A stretch of DNA of 64,000 bases. It comes from Terriglobia bacterium (GTDB lineage Bacteria; Acidobacteriota; Terriglobia; Terriglobales; Acidobacteriaceae). The notes beneath the pieces were generated by a model that was not told where the DNA came from, did not search any database, and saw nothing but the letters and a program-made list of their open reading frames with translations. Of this stretch, positions 43,418 to 52,811 are shown one piece after another; position 1 is the stretch's first letter, and every line of letters begins with the position of its first letter. The DNA lies in contig JAIQFP010000005.1 in assembly GCA_020073165.1 (NCBI GenBank), positions 62,001-126,000 of the forward strand. Reading direction: 5' to 3'. The translations under genes were made by a program, and so were the position numbers.

Positions 43418-45376
43418 ATGAGCACACCATCCAGCAACATTGACTCCATCCTTCACGAGGAACGAAAGTTCGAGTGTCCACTGGAGTTTGCCAGCCAGGC
43501 GCACATCCAGAGCCTCGCGGACTACGAGCGCCTGTACAAAGAGTCCGTCGAGTACCCTGAAAAATTCTGGGGCCGCATGGCGGAAGAGCTGCACTGGTTC
43601 AAGAAGTGGGACCGGGTGCTGGAGTGGGATGTCCCCTGGGCCAAATGGTTTGTGGGCGGGCAGATCAATCTCTCCTACAACTGCCTCGACCGCCACGTGC
43701 AGACCTGGCGCAAGAACAAGGCCGCGATCGTGTGGGAGAGCGAACCCGGGGAAGTCCGCATCCTCACTTACCAGCAACTGCACCACGAGGTGCAGAAGTT
43801 CGCCAATGTGCTTAAGTCGCTCGGCGTTAAGAAGGGCGACCGCGTGGCCATCTACATGGGCATGACGCCGGAGCTGCCGATCGCGATGTTAGCGTGCGCA
43901 CGCATTGGCGCTCCGCACACCGTGGTGTTCGGCGGGTTCTCATCGAACGCGCTGGTGGATCGCATTCACGATTCGCAGGCGGTCGCCGTAGTTACGCAGG
44001 ACGGTGCTTACCGGCGGGGCTCCGAAGTCAAGTTGTTCCCGGCGGTGGACGAAGCGCTGAAGTCCTGCCCCTCGGTGAAACACGTGGTGGTTTATAAACG
44101 CACGGGTACGGCCATTGATTTCAAGCCGGGCCGCGATCACTGGTGGCACGAGTTGATGGCCAAAGCCTCCCCGGAGTGCCCAGCCGAACCGCTGGATGCA
44201 GAACACCCGCTGTACATCCTTTACACCTCGGGTACGACCGGCAAGCCGAAGGGGGTTGTGCACACCACCGGTGGCTACTCGGTCTCCACCTACCTGACTT
44301 GCAAATGGGTCTTCGATCTGAAGGACGAAGACACCTACTGGTGCACCGCCGATATCGGCTGGGTCACGGGGCACAGCTACATCGTGTACGGGCCTTTGCA
44401 GAACGGCGCCACCAGCCTGATGTATGAAGGGGCGCCGAATTTCCCCGAGCCCGACCGCTTCTGGAACATCATCGACCGGCATCATGTGAACGTGTTCTAT
44501 ACCGCTCCCACCGCCATCCGCACCTTCATCAAGTGGGGCGACGAATGGCCCAAGAAGCACAAGATGGACAGCTTGCGCCTGCTAGGCACGGTGGGCGAGC
44601 CCATCAATCCCGAAGCCTGGATGTGGTATCGCGAAGTCATCGGCCAGAACAGGTGTCCGATCGTGGATACCTGGTGGCAGACCGAGACCGGGCAAATCAT
44701 GATCACGCCTATTCCCGGCGCGGTCGCCACCAAGCCGGGATCAGCCACCCGGCCATTTCCGGGAATTGTGCCCGACGTGGTGACCATGGACGGCAACCCT
44801 GTGCCGGATGGTTCAGGCGGATTCCTGGTCATCAAGCAACCGTGGCCGGGCATGCTGCGCACTATCTACGGCGATCCCGACCGCTACGTGCGCCAGTACT
44901 GGTCGCAGATTCCGGGGATGTACTTCACCGGGGACGGCGCGCGCAAAGATAAGGACGGGTATTTCTGGATCATGGGGCGGGTGGACGATGTCCTCAACGT
45001 CTCCGGCCACCGCTTGAGCACTATGGAAGTGGAGTCAGCCCTGGTGGCACACGACGCAGTCGCTGAGGCTGCGGTTGTTGGACGTCCGGATGACCTGAAG
45101 GGGCAGGCGATTTCCGCCTTCGTCACGCTGGAGCAGGGCCGCCAGCCCACACAGGAGTTGAAGGAAGAACTACGGAAGTGGGTGGCCAAGGAGATCGGCG
45201 CACTGGCCCGGCCCGACGACATCCGCTTCACCGACACCTTGCCCAAAACCCGCAGCGGAAAAATCATGCGACGCCTGCTGCGCGAGCTGGCCACCAGCGG
45301 CGAGGTGAAAGGCGATACCACGACGCTGGAGGACTTCAGTGTGATTTCGAAGTTGAAGGAGCACGAAGAGGTCTGA
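43418..45376 (+). CDS. acs: Acetyl-CoA synthetase (AMP-forming)
   Basis: A 652-residue adenylate-forming ligase converting acetate, ATP and CoA to acetyl-CoA. Motifs are the P-loop [11 protein letters not shown] near 270, WWQTETGQ near 420, [34 protein letters not shown] near 505-540 and the C-terminal [11 protein letters not shown]. The Lys in this last motif is the residue controlled by acetylation in the family. The start ATG has GGAGG six bases upstream. It is a single gene. With PFOR nearby, acetyl-CoA can be made from acetate or pyruvate. Confidence 0.97.
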   Translation: MSTPSSNIDSILHEERKFECPLEFASQAHIQSLADYERLYKESVEYPEKFWGRMAEELHWFKKWDRVLEWDVPWAKWFVGGQINLSYNCLDRHVQTWRKNKAAIVWESEPGEVRILTYQQLHHEVQKFANVLKSLGVKKGDRVAIYMGMTPELPIAMLACARIGAPHTVVFGGFSSNALVDRIHDSQAVAVVTQDGAYRRGSEVKLFPAVDEALKSCPSVKHVVVYKRTGTAIDFKPGRDHWWHELMAKASPECPAEPLDAEHPLYILYTSGTTGKPKGVVHTTGGYSVSTYLTCKWVFDLKDEDTYWCTADIGWVTGHSYIVYGPLQNGATSLMYEGAPNFPEPDRFWNIIDRHHVNVFYTAPTAIRTFIKWGDEWPKKHKMDSLRLLGTVGEPINPEAWMWYREVIGQNRCPIVDTWWQTETGQIMITPIPGAVATKPGSATRPFPGIVPDVVTMDGNPVPDGSGGFLVIKQPWPGMLRTIYGDPDRYVRQYWSQIPGMYFTGDGARKDKDGYFWIMGRVDDVLNVSGHRLSTMEVESALVAHDAVAEAAVVGRPDDLKGQAISAFVTLEQGRQPTQELKEELRKWVAKEIGALARPDDIRFTDTLPKTRSGKIMRRLLRELATSGEVKGDTTTLEDFSVISKLKEHEEV

Positions 45377-45440
45377 GTTAGTTGACGGCATCCTGAACTG
45401 GCCTTCAGCGGCTGAAGGACCTGGCGCGTAGGCGCTACGG

Positions 45441-46217
45441 CTATCCACCCACGCCCATCATCACGATGGGCATCGTCGGTGTCGCCGAGCCTTGCTCGGG
45501 CTCGATCGTGATGGCGAAAGTCCTGGCCTCAATCCCCGCCGGGAGCGGGGGATTGATGACCATGGCACCACCGTGAGCATCCGGCTTGAACATTCCGGCG
45601 GGAATGGGTGCGCCGCTCATGGGAATCAGCCACAGCTCATAGGCCTTCTGTGGTGGCAGGCTGGGAAAATTACTGGCCATAAAAATCAAGCTGGAACGGT
45701 CGCGCACGTAGATGGCTTTGCCCTGGGGCTGGGGCGGTGTCTTGGCTGCCACCAGCGTGACGCGCATGGAGTCGGATGCCTTGAGCGTGGCTACAATCTC
45801 GCGGGCCTCGCCCAGTTCCAGAGTCTGCTGGCTGAGCAGGGAGCGCATGGCCCCTAGCTCCCGACGCAAGGAGGCATTTTCCCGCCCCAGGGTGAAGGCG
45901 AATACAAGGACCGCAGCAGCGGCGGCCCACCCTACGAATCCCCACCACAATCGCCGTCTTGACCTCACCGGTACCGCAACCGGCATCCGAGGCTCGCGCG
46001 CGATGGCCGACATCAGGCGTTGCCGCGCCCGCGCCGGCGGAGCCGGTCCTCCGGCTGACATCGCCATCAGCGCTATGTCGCCCCGCAACTGCTGCAACTC
46101 GAGGCGGCAGCTGGCACACTCCTCCACATGCTTCTCCAGCGCGACGCGCTCGTCGCCCTGCAGCGCGCCCAGCGCGTACAGCGCCAGGTCCTCGGCAAAT
46201 TGTTCGTGTACGGTCAT
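45441..46217 (-). CDS. RskA-type anti-sigma factor
   Basis: A 258-residue single-pass membrane protein. The cytoplasmic zinc-binding anti-sigma domain (1-85) has the HxxxCxxC motif HVEECASC at residues 30-37. A membrane span follows at about 92-110, then a periplasmic coiled stretch and the RskA C-terminal domain (SLIFMASNFPSLPPQKAYELWLIP). It should hold the ECF sigma factor encoded just upstream until the periplasmic side is cleaved. Its ATG overlaps the sigma stop (ATGA), so the pair is made in fixed ratio. Confidence 0.92.
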   Translation of the reverse strand: MTVHEQFAEDLALYALGALQGDERVALEKHVEECASCRLELQQLRGDIALMAMSAGGPAPPARARQRLMSAIAREPRMPVAVPVRSRRRLWWGFVGWAAAAAVLVFAFTLGRENASLRRELGAMRSLLSQQTLELGEAREIVATLKASDSMRVTLVAAKTPPQPQGKAIYVRDRSSLIFMASNFPSLPPQKAYELWLIPMSGAPIPAGMFKPDAHGGAMVINPPLPAGIEARTFAITIEPEQGSATPTMPIVMMGVGG

Positions 46218-46795
46218 CGGCTAAAGGCTTTGCGCAAAGCCAGCAATCCAGCACGAATTCGAGTTTTGATCGTACCCAGCGGCTCTCCGGTCTTGGCCGC
46301 AATCTCCGTGTGGGTCAGCCCCTCGAAGTACGCCATTTCCAGCGCAACGCGCTGCGCCGCCGGCATGGCGGCGAGCACGTTTCGCACCTTCTCCATGGCC
46401 CGGGACCGCTCCGCTGCGCCCGCCATGTCCTGCTCGACGGAGAGCACCACGTCCTCAATGTCAGTTTGCGGGTGCCGCTTGCGCAGGAAATCAATGGCGC
46501 GGTTGCGGGCGATCACCGCCAGCCAGGCGCCCAGATTGCCGCGCGCGCTGTCAAACGCGCCGGGGTTGCGCCACAGTTGCATGAACACTTCCTGCATCAC
46601 ATCTTCGGCGCTGCCGGTATCGCCCAGCACTCGCAAGGCAACCGAGTACACGACGGAAGAGTAGCGGTCGTAGAGCGTGCCCATGGCGCTCTCGTCGCCG
46701 GAGCGGATCGCCGACACTAACGTCACGTCGGTCGAAACCCCTTGTAACTCAGCGCTCGACAACAGCTCTTCCTTTCTAAGGTACGAGCCCTGCAC
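46214..46795 (-). CDS. ECF RNA polymerase sigma factor, SigK-like
   Basis: A 193-residue sigma-70 family protein with only regions 2 and 4. Region 2 is YDRYSSVVYSVALRVLGD and SAEDVMQEVFMQLWRNP. Region 4 is MAYFEGLTHTEIAAKTGEPLGTIKTRIRAGL. The pairing with an RskA-type anti-sigma assigns it to the SigK/RpoE-like ECF group. The GTG at 46795 has no ribosome-binding site; a TTG at 46762 preceded by AAGGAAGAG is a better start and would remove 11 residues. The target regulon is not visible. Confidence 0.93.
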   Translation of the reverse strand: MQGSYLRKEELLSSAELQGVSTDVTLVSAIRSGDESAMGTLYDRYSSVVYSVALRVLGDTGSAEDVMQEVFMQLWRNPGAFDSARGNLGAWLAVIARNRAIDFLRKRHPQTDIEDVVLSVEQDMAGAAERSRAMEKVRNVLAAMPAAQRVALEMAYFEGLTHTEIAAKTGEPLGTIKTRIRAGLLALRKAFSR

Positions 46796-47030
46796 CGTGG
46801 CGGATTGCCACCATCCGTTTTGCCCGGGTTCACGTACTCAGCACAACGGCAGTCCAGCACGGCAATGGCTGCGGCGAAACCATAGCAGCATAGTCGGGCT
46901 CAGGACAAGTTGCCCAGGAACCCGGGTTCCGCAGTTTTTTTGCGGGAATGCAGCAGACACACAGCTTTGGATCAAAGCAGAACCCAGCCGATTCTGCCAC
47001 GAGGAGTCAACAACCGGGGGCGTGGCAGAC

Positions 47031-47065
47031 CCTGCGGCGCACTTGCGCGCCGCAGGGGGTTTCTT
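47031..47065. terminator. Strong GC hairpin after the 96-residue gene
   Basis: The 10-bp stem CCTGCGGCGC/GCGCCGCAGG has a 6-base loop. It begins 11 bp past the stop of the reverse-strand gene. On the plus strand it is followed by GGGTTTCTT. It most likely ends transcripts on the reverse strand. Confidence 0.5.
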
Positions 47066-47066
47066 G

Positions 47067-47357
47067 CTAGGCCGAAGCCGCCGGAAACCAGACTCCGGCG
47101 TGCCGGGCCTTCAATCTCGATTTCGAATCCGATTCAAAGCCGTAGAGAAACGCCTGGGTCAGTGAGATTTCCTGCTGGGCCAGCGCCTGGCCCATGAGTT
47201 CCTTCGAGCCCTCTCCGGCCTGGTCGAGCATGGCGCGCGCCAGAACGCGCATTTCCTGCTCGGGCGAGCCCAGGGCACGAATCAACTCCAAACCCGCATC
47301 CTCTTCGCCAAACTGGGACCACACCATCCCGCACAGAAAAATGTAAGACGCATCCAT
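47067..47357 (-). CDS. Small hypothetical protein
   Basis: A 96-residue protein. It is mostly helical (GLELIRALGSPEQEMRVLARAMLDQAGEGSKELMGQALAQ), with HEAT-like character. The start ATG at 47357 has an excellent TAGGAG ribosome-binding site. A hairpin follows the stop, so it looks like a true single-gene unit. No family recognised. Confidence 0.6.
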   Translation of the reverse strand: MDASYIFLCGMVWSQFGEEDAGLELIRALGSPEQEMRVLARAMLDQAGEGSKELMGQALAQQEISLTQAFLYGFESDSKSRLKARHAGVWFPAASA

Positions 47358-47812
47358 GACTGTCTCCTAGGAAGGTTCGGGGCCGTTACTGCTGTCGAAG
47401 GGATTAGATTCGGAAGAAACGCGGAGGGGTCGGTCTGGTTTTGTTAAATGATGGCGGCATGCCCGCAACAACTCTGTGACAACTGGATAGCCTCCCCCCG
47501 GAGCTACGAGCACCGCCGGAGTGGGTTACTTTGTCCAGCCTGGGAGCGCAGTTTTCTTAGGTTCTTAGGCAAGTTCTTGCAGGCGGCGCGCCCTGCCGGG
47601 CCCCGGGTTTTCCGCAGGCTCCATTCGTTATTAATGTAGTTTCAATAACTTAAGAGGCGTCTGCTGGTTGGCAGTTCAACTGCTCCCACCAACCCATTCA
47701 TGGGTGTGTTCGCTGACAACGCCTGCTGGCAGTCGCGCCGTCGCCTCAGGCTTCTCCCCACCAAGCATGCAGGTTTGCAGTACATAAAAATGCAGGAGAA
47801 AGAGACCGGATT
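47358..47812. other. 455-bp gene-free region before the second halogenase-like gene
   Basis: No coding signal or RNA gene is visible. It holds a tandem TTCTTAGG repeat (47554-47569) followed by CAAG-TT-CTTG (47570-47579), and an AT-rich stretch around 47626-47655. The length and tandem repeat suggest a regulated promoter for the forward gene, but no -35/-10 pair is convincing. Confidence 0.4.
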
Positions 47813-49165
47813 ATGAACTTTTCTGTTCCTGATTTCGACGTAGGCATTATTGGAGGCGGCCCTGCCGGTTCCAGCATGGCAGCGTACCTGGCAAGAGCAG
47901 GCGTCAGCTGCGTGGTGTTCGAGCGGGAGATCATGCCTCGCCCTCATGTGGGCGAATCGCTGGTTCCGTCCTCGACCCGTGTATTTAAAGAACTGGGTTT
48001 CCTGGAAAAGATGGAGGAAGCCAAGTTTCCCTACAAGTTCGGCGCGGTGTGGACCTCGAGCGAGGGCAAGAGCTACAAGCACGACCTGGAGGGATTGGAA
48101 GCCGATTGCCGGGCGGATATTCGCTTTGAAGAGCGTGCGCAGCCTGGGGTGGACCAGAACCACACCTATCACGTGGACCGCGGCATTTTCGACAACATGC
48201 TGTTGCACCACGCCAATGGATTTGGGGCGAAAGTCTACGAAGGCGTTGCAGTGCAGGGGGTGGACTTCCAGGAATCGCCTTTCGCTTCGATCAAGTACAC
48301 CATGGGCAAGAAGGAGAGCAGCACCAGCGTCCGCATGGTAGTGGACGCCAGCGGCCGGCGCACCACGGTGGGCAACCAGTTGAAGTGGCGGGTGAAGGAT
48401 CCGGTGTTCGATCAATACGCAATTCACGCCTGGTTCGAGAACTATGACCGCCGGGCGATGGCCTACAAGGACAACCTCACCAACTACATCTACGTGCACT
48501 TCCTGCCCATCAGCAACAGCTGGATCTGGCAGATCCCGATCAGCGAGACGGTGACCAGCATCGGCGTCGTCACGCAGAAGAAAAACTTCGCGGCGCGCAA
48601 GGAGTCGCGTGAGCAGTTCTTCTGGGATTGCGTCTCCAGCCGTCCTGACCTGTACGCTGGCCTGAAGGCTTCGGATCAGATCCGTCCCTTCAAGGAAGAG
48701 GGCGACTACAGTTATTCGATGAAGCAACTGGCGGGCGACCGCCTGGTGCTGGTGGGTGATGCGGGCCGCTTCGTGGATCCGATCTTTTCGACCGGCGTCA
48801 GCATCGCGCTGAACTGTTCCCGGTTCGCGAGTGCGGACATTCTGCGCGCCATGGAGACCGGAAACTTCAACCGGGAAGCGTTCAACACCTTCGAGACCAC
48901 CATCCGCCGCGGCACCAAGAACTGGTATAACTTCATCTCGGTTTACTACCGGTTGAACGTGCTGTTCACGGCGTTCATTCTGGACCCGCGCTACCGTCTG
49001 GACGTTCTCAAGCTGCTGCAAGGGGACGTTTATGAAGAGCAGGAGCCCGAGGTGCTGACGCGGATGCGCAACATAGTCAGCGAGGTGGAGCGCAACCCGA
49101 AACACATTTGGCACAACCTGCTGGGAGACTTGACGAACAACGCTTTCGTGGCCGCCGGCGCCTGA
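47813..49165 (+). CDS. Flavin-dependent halogenase-like protein, CmlS/CndH/PltA type
   Basis: A 450-residue FAD enzyme. It has the Rossmann motif GGGPAGSSMAA (14-24), the GESLVPSS box (48-55), KFPYKFGAVW (71-80) containing the candidate catalytic Lys75 in the K.GA pattern typical of phenolic or carrier-bound substrate halogenases, and WIWQIP (237-242) fitting WxWxIP. VGDAGRFVDPIFSTGV is the second FAD-contacting motif. Its start gives a clean N-terminus, with AGGAG about 17 bp upstream. It is followed by a small exported protein and a cation:proton antiporter on the same strand. No carrier protein or synthase adjoins it, so halogenation is a family-based inference. Confidence 0.85.
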   Translation: MNFSVPDFDVGIIGGGPAGSSMAAYLARAGVSCVVFEREIMPRPHVGESLVPSSTRVFKELGFLEKMEEAKFPYKFGAVWTSSEGKSYKHDLEGLEADCRADIRFEERAQPGVDQNHTYHVDRGIFDNMLLHHANGFGAKVYEGVAVQGVDFQESPFASIKYTMGKKESSTSVRMVVDASGRRTTVGNQLKWRVKDPVFDQYAIHAWFENYDRRAMAYKDNLTNYIYVHFLPISNSWIWQIPISETVTSIGVVTQKKNFAARKESREQFFWDCVSSRPDLYAGLKASDQIRPFKEEGDYSYSMKQLAGDRLVLVGDAGRFVDPIFSTGVSIALNCSRFASADILRAMETGNFNREAFNTFETTIRRGTKNWYNFISVYYRLNVLFTAFILDPRYRLDVLKLLQGDVYEEQEPEVLTRMRNIVSEVERNPKHIWHNLLGDLTNNAFVAAGA

Positions 49166-49246
49166 GTTCGCGGTGCGCCCGTGGGGAGCGCGTTTTCTCC
49201 GGATCGACGGTAGGCGTAAGTTGCATTGCTGGTACGAGAGTCCAAG

Positions 49247-49744
49247 ATGGCTCATAGCCGCCGGAATTTCGTGATTGCGTATATGTCTCTTGTGCTCCTG
49301 CCGGTAATGGGGCTGGTGGGAGTTTTGAAGCACGGGCACCGTCTGACGGCCCCGCTATCGGTGGAGGGGGTATGGAAGGTGCAAGCTGACGACGCCCGCC
49401 TGGCGGCGCTGCCTTGCGGGGCACTGGTCGCCAATGCCGATTCCACCTTTACCATCTCGCAATCCGGTACCTACCTGGTTCTGGATTTCAACAACCGCTC
49501 GAAAGCCTCCGTTCCGGCAGTCCTCGACGGAACCACGATCAAAGCTGCGATTGCGCCGGCTGCCGACAAGGCCTCAGACAGCGACTGCGGCGCGGACCGC
49601 ACGCTGACTCTTTCTGCCACGGTTGATCCCCAGGCCGATCCCAGATCGCTAGTTGGGATGCTCTCTGTCAATGACTGTCCATCCTGCACACCGGTAGAAG
49701 TCCGTGCGGTAAGGACTCCTCCCGTGGCCAAGGGGGCGCACTGA
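49247..49744 (+). CDS. Small membrane-anchored hypothetical protein
   Basis: A 165-residue protein. A basic start MAHSRRN is followed by a single hydrophobic span (about 8-27) that could be an uncleaved anchor. The exported part has four Cys (PCGALV, SDCGADR, NDCPSC) that could form disulfides, and beta-rich segments such as STFTISQSGTYLVLDFNN. Its stop overlaps the antiporter ATG by one base (TGATG), so the two are co-translated. It may be an accessory subunit of the antiporter. Family not recognised. Confidence 0.65.
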   Translation: MAHSRRNFVIAYMSLVLLPVMGLVGVLKHGHRLTAPLSVEGVWKVQADDARLAALPCGALVANADSTFTISQSGTYLVLDFNNRSKASVPAVLDGTTIKAAIAPAADKASDSDCGADRTLTLSATVDPQADPRSLVGMLSVNDCPSCTPVEVRAVRTPPVAKGAH

Positions 49745-51051
49745 TGCCGAACCTGTTTACGCTGGTCCTGCAGATTGCGGTGGTGCTGGCAGTGTGCCGT
49801 ACGGTAGGGAGCCTTTTCCAAAAAATACACCAGCCCCGGGTAGTGGGCGAGATGTTTGCCGGGATCATGCTGGGGCCGTCGTTGCTGGGTTGGGTCGCAC
49901 CCCAAGTCTCCGCATATTTGTTCCCTGCGTCGAGCCTGGGATTTCTCAACGCCTTGAGCCAGGTCGGCGTAGTAGTGTTCATGTTCCTGGTTGGCCTGGG
50001 AATTAACCCAAAGGAACTGAAGAAACAGGGGCACGCGGCCGTGTTGACCAGCCACGTCAGCATAACCGCCCCTTTCGTGCTGGCTTCCATTCTTGCACTC
50101 TACCTTTATCCCAAGCTGTCGGACAGCAGCGTGGCGTTCAGCAGCTTTGCGTTGTTCATGGGTTCCGCCATGAGCATCACGGCGTTTCCAGTGCTGGCAC
50201 GAATCCTGAACGAGCGAGATATGCTGGGCAGCCGTCTGGGGACAGTGGCCATCGCCTGCGCCGCAGTCGATGATGTCACCGGCTGGTGCATCCTCGCCTA
50301 CATCGTGGTGCTGATTCGCTCCGCCCACAGCGCCACTCCGATCTGGCTCACCCTGGGTGGCATCGTCGTATTCGCGTTGATCATGATCTACGGCGTGCGG
50401 CGTCTGCTGAGGGGGTTCGAGAGCATTTACCGCGAGCGCGGCGCCCTCAGCGAAAACATGCTGGCGCTGATGCTGCTGCTGGTGCTGGCTTCGGCCCTGT
50501 GCACCGAGTGGCTGGGGATTCACCTGCTGTTCGGTTCGTTCCTGATGGGCGCGATCATGCCCAAGGACCACAAGTTCGTCCGCTACGTGCTGGATCGCTT
50601 CGAAACCATTACCGTCACGCTGTTGCTGCCCCTGTTCTTCGCGTTCACCGGATTGCGGACCAACATCGGATTGGTAAAGGGTTCGGAGATGTGGATGTAC
50701 TGCGGGCTGATCATCCTGGTGGCTACGGTCGGAAAGCTTGGCGGCTCGACCCTGGCCTCGTGGATCACCGGTATGCCACTGCGGGAAGCAGCCGGGCTCG
50801 GTACGCTAATGAACACCCGCGGCCTGATGGAATTAGTGATCCTCAATATCGGCTTGGACATCAAAGTGATTTCACCGGTCCTGTTCTCCATGATGGTTCT
50901 GATGGCTTTGTTCACTACCTTCATGACCACGCCGGCGCTGGACCTGATCTGCCCAGAGGCCATCAACGCTTGCCGGGCAAAGCAACCGGTGAGCGAAGAA
51001 GGCAGCCTGGAGGGTTTGGATCTGGACGCTACCGACGGTTCCGCGGCCTAG
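49744..51051 (+). CDS. Cation:proton antiporter (CPA2/Kef-like membrane domain)
   Basis: A 435-residue membrane protein of about 12 spans with the Na+/H+ exchanger fold: QPRVVGEMFAGIMLGPSLLG at 30-49, GVVVFMFLVGLGINPKEL at 75-92, the double acid in ACAAVDDVTGWCIL (Asp-Asp at 179-180, ion site) and GLGTLMNTRGLMELVILNIG. No RCK/TrkA-N domain follows, so it is a bare transporter. It exchanges K+ or Na+ for H+. The coupling to a small anchored protein and an upstream FAD halogenase-like gene is unusual and may be only positional. Confidence 0.9.
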   Translation: MPNLFTLVLQIAVVLAVCRTVGSLFQKIHQPRVVGEMFAGIMLGPSLLGWVAPQVSAYLFPASSLGFLNALSQVGVVVFMFLVGLGINPKELKKQGHAAVLTSHVSITAPFVLASILALYLYPKLSDSSVAFSSFALFMGSAMSITAFPVLARILNERDMLGSRLGTVAIACAAVDDVTGWCILAYIVVLIRSAHSATPIWLTLGGIVVFALIMIYGVRRLLRGFESIYRERGALSENMLALMLLLVLASALCTEWLGIHLLFGSFLMGAIMPKDHKFVRYVLDRFETITVTLLLPLFFAFTGLRTNIGLVKGSEMWMYCGLIILVATVGKLGGSTLASWITGMPLREAAGLGTLMNTRGLMELVILNIGLDIKVISPVLFSMMVLMALFTTFMTTPALDLICPEAINACRAKQPVSEEGSLEGLDLDATDGSAA

Positions 51052-51140
51052 TGCAGAGACTTCCTTTCGGAATTCCTACAGCAATCAAATGGGTAATGAT
51101 TGGGCGGGAGCCGTAGCTCGACCCGCAGGGCGAGAATTGC

Positions 51141-52184
51141 TCACTGCGTGCGCAGCGCCACCTGCCGTTCATCGGCACTCATCTGCCTCCACAACACTTC
51201 AAGGTCTTGTTGTACGCGCTTGTTGCTGGGGTCCTGATGCAGCGCCTTGGCGAACCAGCGATAGGCCGTGGGCAAATCGCGGTTCACGCAATGGCCGGTC
51301 GCGTACATGGTGCCCAGCAGACTCTGGGCCTTGGCGCTTTTCCTTTTCGCCGCCGCGTTCAACTTCTTTTGTGCCCGATCGCAGTTCGGGGGCCCCCCAT
51401 CACCATAGAGGTATTTCTCGCCCTCGGTCACCAGCCGGTCTGCGTAGGTGGTGGAATCCGCAGGCGGCTCAAGCTCAGAGGGCTTTGCGGGTGAAGCTGG
51501 AGTCTTGCCGACAATCGCAGCTGGACTGGTTGCCACGTCCGCCTGCTGTTTCTCTGCCGTGCTCGCGGAGGAAACATTGCCGGTTTCTTGTGCAGGCGGC
51601 TGCGGTAAATTGGCTGGTGGGGCGGCTTCTGAACTACCGGACCCAGCTGCACCTGAAGCAGGCGGCGGGATAGCGCCTTGCGTGTCGGATGGCCCGGCTT
51701 GAGTTTTCTGCGGTTCCCCCTTGGCGGGTTCGGCAGCGTTGCTCACCGCCGCGCTCTCGGGAACTGCCCGTTGCGTTTCCCGTGCGGCGGGGGGTGGAGC
51801 CGGTTTGAGTGCTCTCGAGGTGGAAACAGCAGGCGCCGGCGAAGCAGCACCGTCGGCAGCGGGCGGACGCTCTTCCCAGGGAAAGCCTTCGCGGTGCCAG
51901 TGCCAGCCTAGGAGCACTCCCGCCACCACTAAGAGGGCCAGCGCCGCGTACATGCGTCCGTGGGCATGGCGCGGTTCGTCCTCCAGCAGGTAGTCGAGGC
52001 TGCGCTTCGGCTCTTCCGGAGCGCCGGTTGAAGAAGGCCGGCTCCCTCCCGGCGGGGTAGTGTCCGGTGGCTTGGCTGGAGACTCGCTCACGGATGACGG
52101 CAGCGGCAACATTGCCCCGCACCTCCCGCAGAAGCGGTAGTGTTCACGGTTTTCGTACCCGCATTCGGCGCAGCGCAGGAGCAT
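51141..52184 (-). CDS. Zinc-ribbon membrane protein with Sel1/TPR-like C-terminus
   Basis: A 347-residue protein in four parts. An N-terminal zinc ribbon (CAECGYENREHYRFCGRCG, residues 5-23) comes first. A membrane span follows near 79-95 (MYAALALLVVAGVLLGWHW). Then there is a long Pro/Ala/Ser/Glu-rich linker of about 140 residues. A Sel1-like repeat pair closes the protein (KSAKAQSLLGTMYATGHCVNRDLPTAYRWFAKALHQDP, about 290-327). The ATG at 52184 puts the ribbon at the very start. Similar proteins occur in many acidobacterial genomes without a known role. Confidence 0.7.
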   Translation of the reverse strand: MLLRCAECGYENREHYRFCGRCGAMLPLPSSVSESPAKPPDTTPPGGSRPSSTGAPEEPKRSLDYLLEDEPRHAHGRMYAALALLVVAGVLLGWHWHREGFPWEERPPAADGAASPAPAVSTSRALKPAPPPAARETQRAVPESAAVSNAAEPAKGEPQKTQAGPSDTQGAIPPPASGAAGSGSSEAAPPANLPQPPAQETGNVSSASTAEKQQADVATSPAAIVGKTPASPAKPSELEPPADSTTYADRLVTEGEKYLYGDGGPPNCDRAQKKLNAAAKRKSAKAQSLLGTMYATGHCVNRDLPTAYRWFAKALHQDPSNKRVQQDLEVLWRQMSADERQVALRTQ

Positions 52185-52341
52185 ACAGTCCAATATAAAC
52201 CTTACCGGTTTGGGCAAGATATTCCAGATTACGCTGGGGTGTCCTCCCGCCCGGCGCGGCTTTACACCTTAGCCAGCAACGTGTTAACCTCAATGACGTT
52301 ACAGGGAAAATTGAAAAATCAGACAGGAGTGCACCAGGTTA

Positions 52342-52608
52342 GTGCTAGCCAGAGAGCAAAAGAAATCCCTCATTGACCAGTACGGCACGCATCCCACCGA
52401 CACGGGCAGTCCCGAAGTCCAAATCGCGCTGTTGAGCGAGCGCATTGGTCACTTGACGGAGCACTTCAAGACACACCAGAAGGATCACGGCTCGCGCCGC
52501 GGTCTTCTCATGCTGGTCAGCAAGCGGCGTCGCTTGCTCGACTACCTCAAGAAATACGATTCCGAGCGCTACAAAGGCGTGGTGCAGAAGCTGGGTCTGC
52601 GTAAATAG
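52342..52608 (+). CDS. rpsO: 30S ribosomal protein S15
   Basis: An 88-residue primary 16S rRNA-binding protein with the signature [36 protein letters not shown] and [11 protein letters not shown]. The start is GTG, with AGGAG about 13 bp and AGG about 6 bp upstream. It precedes pnp with 203 bp between, the classic rpsO-pnp order. The leader of 157 bp may fold for S15 autoregulation, but I see no clear pseudoknot. Confidence 0.97.
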   Translation: MLAREQKKSLIDQYGTHPTDTGSPEVQIALLSERIGHLTEHFKTHQKDHGSRRGLLMLVSKRRRLLDYLKKYDSERYKGVVQKLGLRK

Positions 52609-52811
52609 TTGCCGCCGATCCCTCTTTTGCAAGTCGTGTATCCGCCCCAGGGGTCATCGGAATTCTGCCATCGTGGGGATGGCGGTACCCATGAGGGAAG
52701 CCGCGAACTGTGTGTTTCCGGCCATCACCAAGTCGCTACTGGCACCCGCTCATCTTTCGTGCAGCTACTCAACCGGCACGCGCGTGCTCTCCTGCCCAGA
52801 AGGAATGAATT

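Noticed and set aside
47642-49339. Long reverse-strand open frame (565 codons) opposite the second halogenase-like gene
   Set aside because: It is the shadow of a GC-rich gene with clear flavoprotein motifs on the plus strand. The antisense translation is rich in His, Arg and Val with no family motif.
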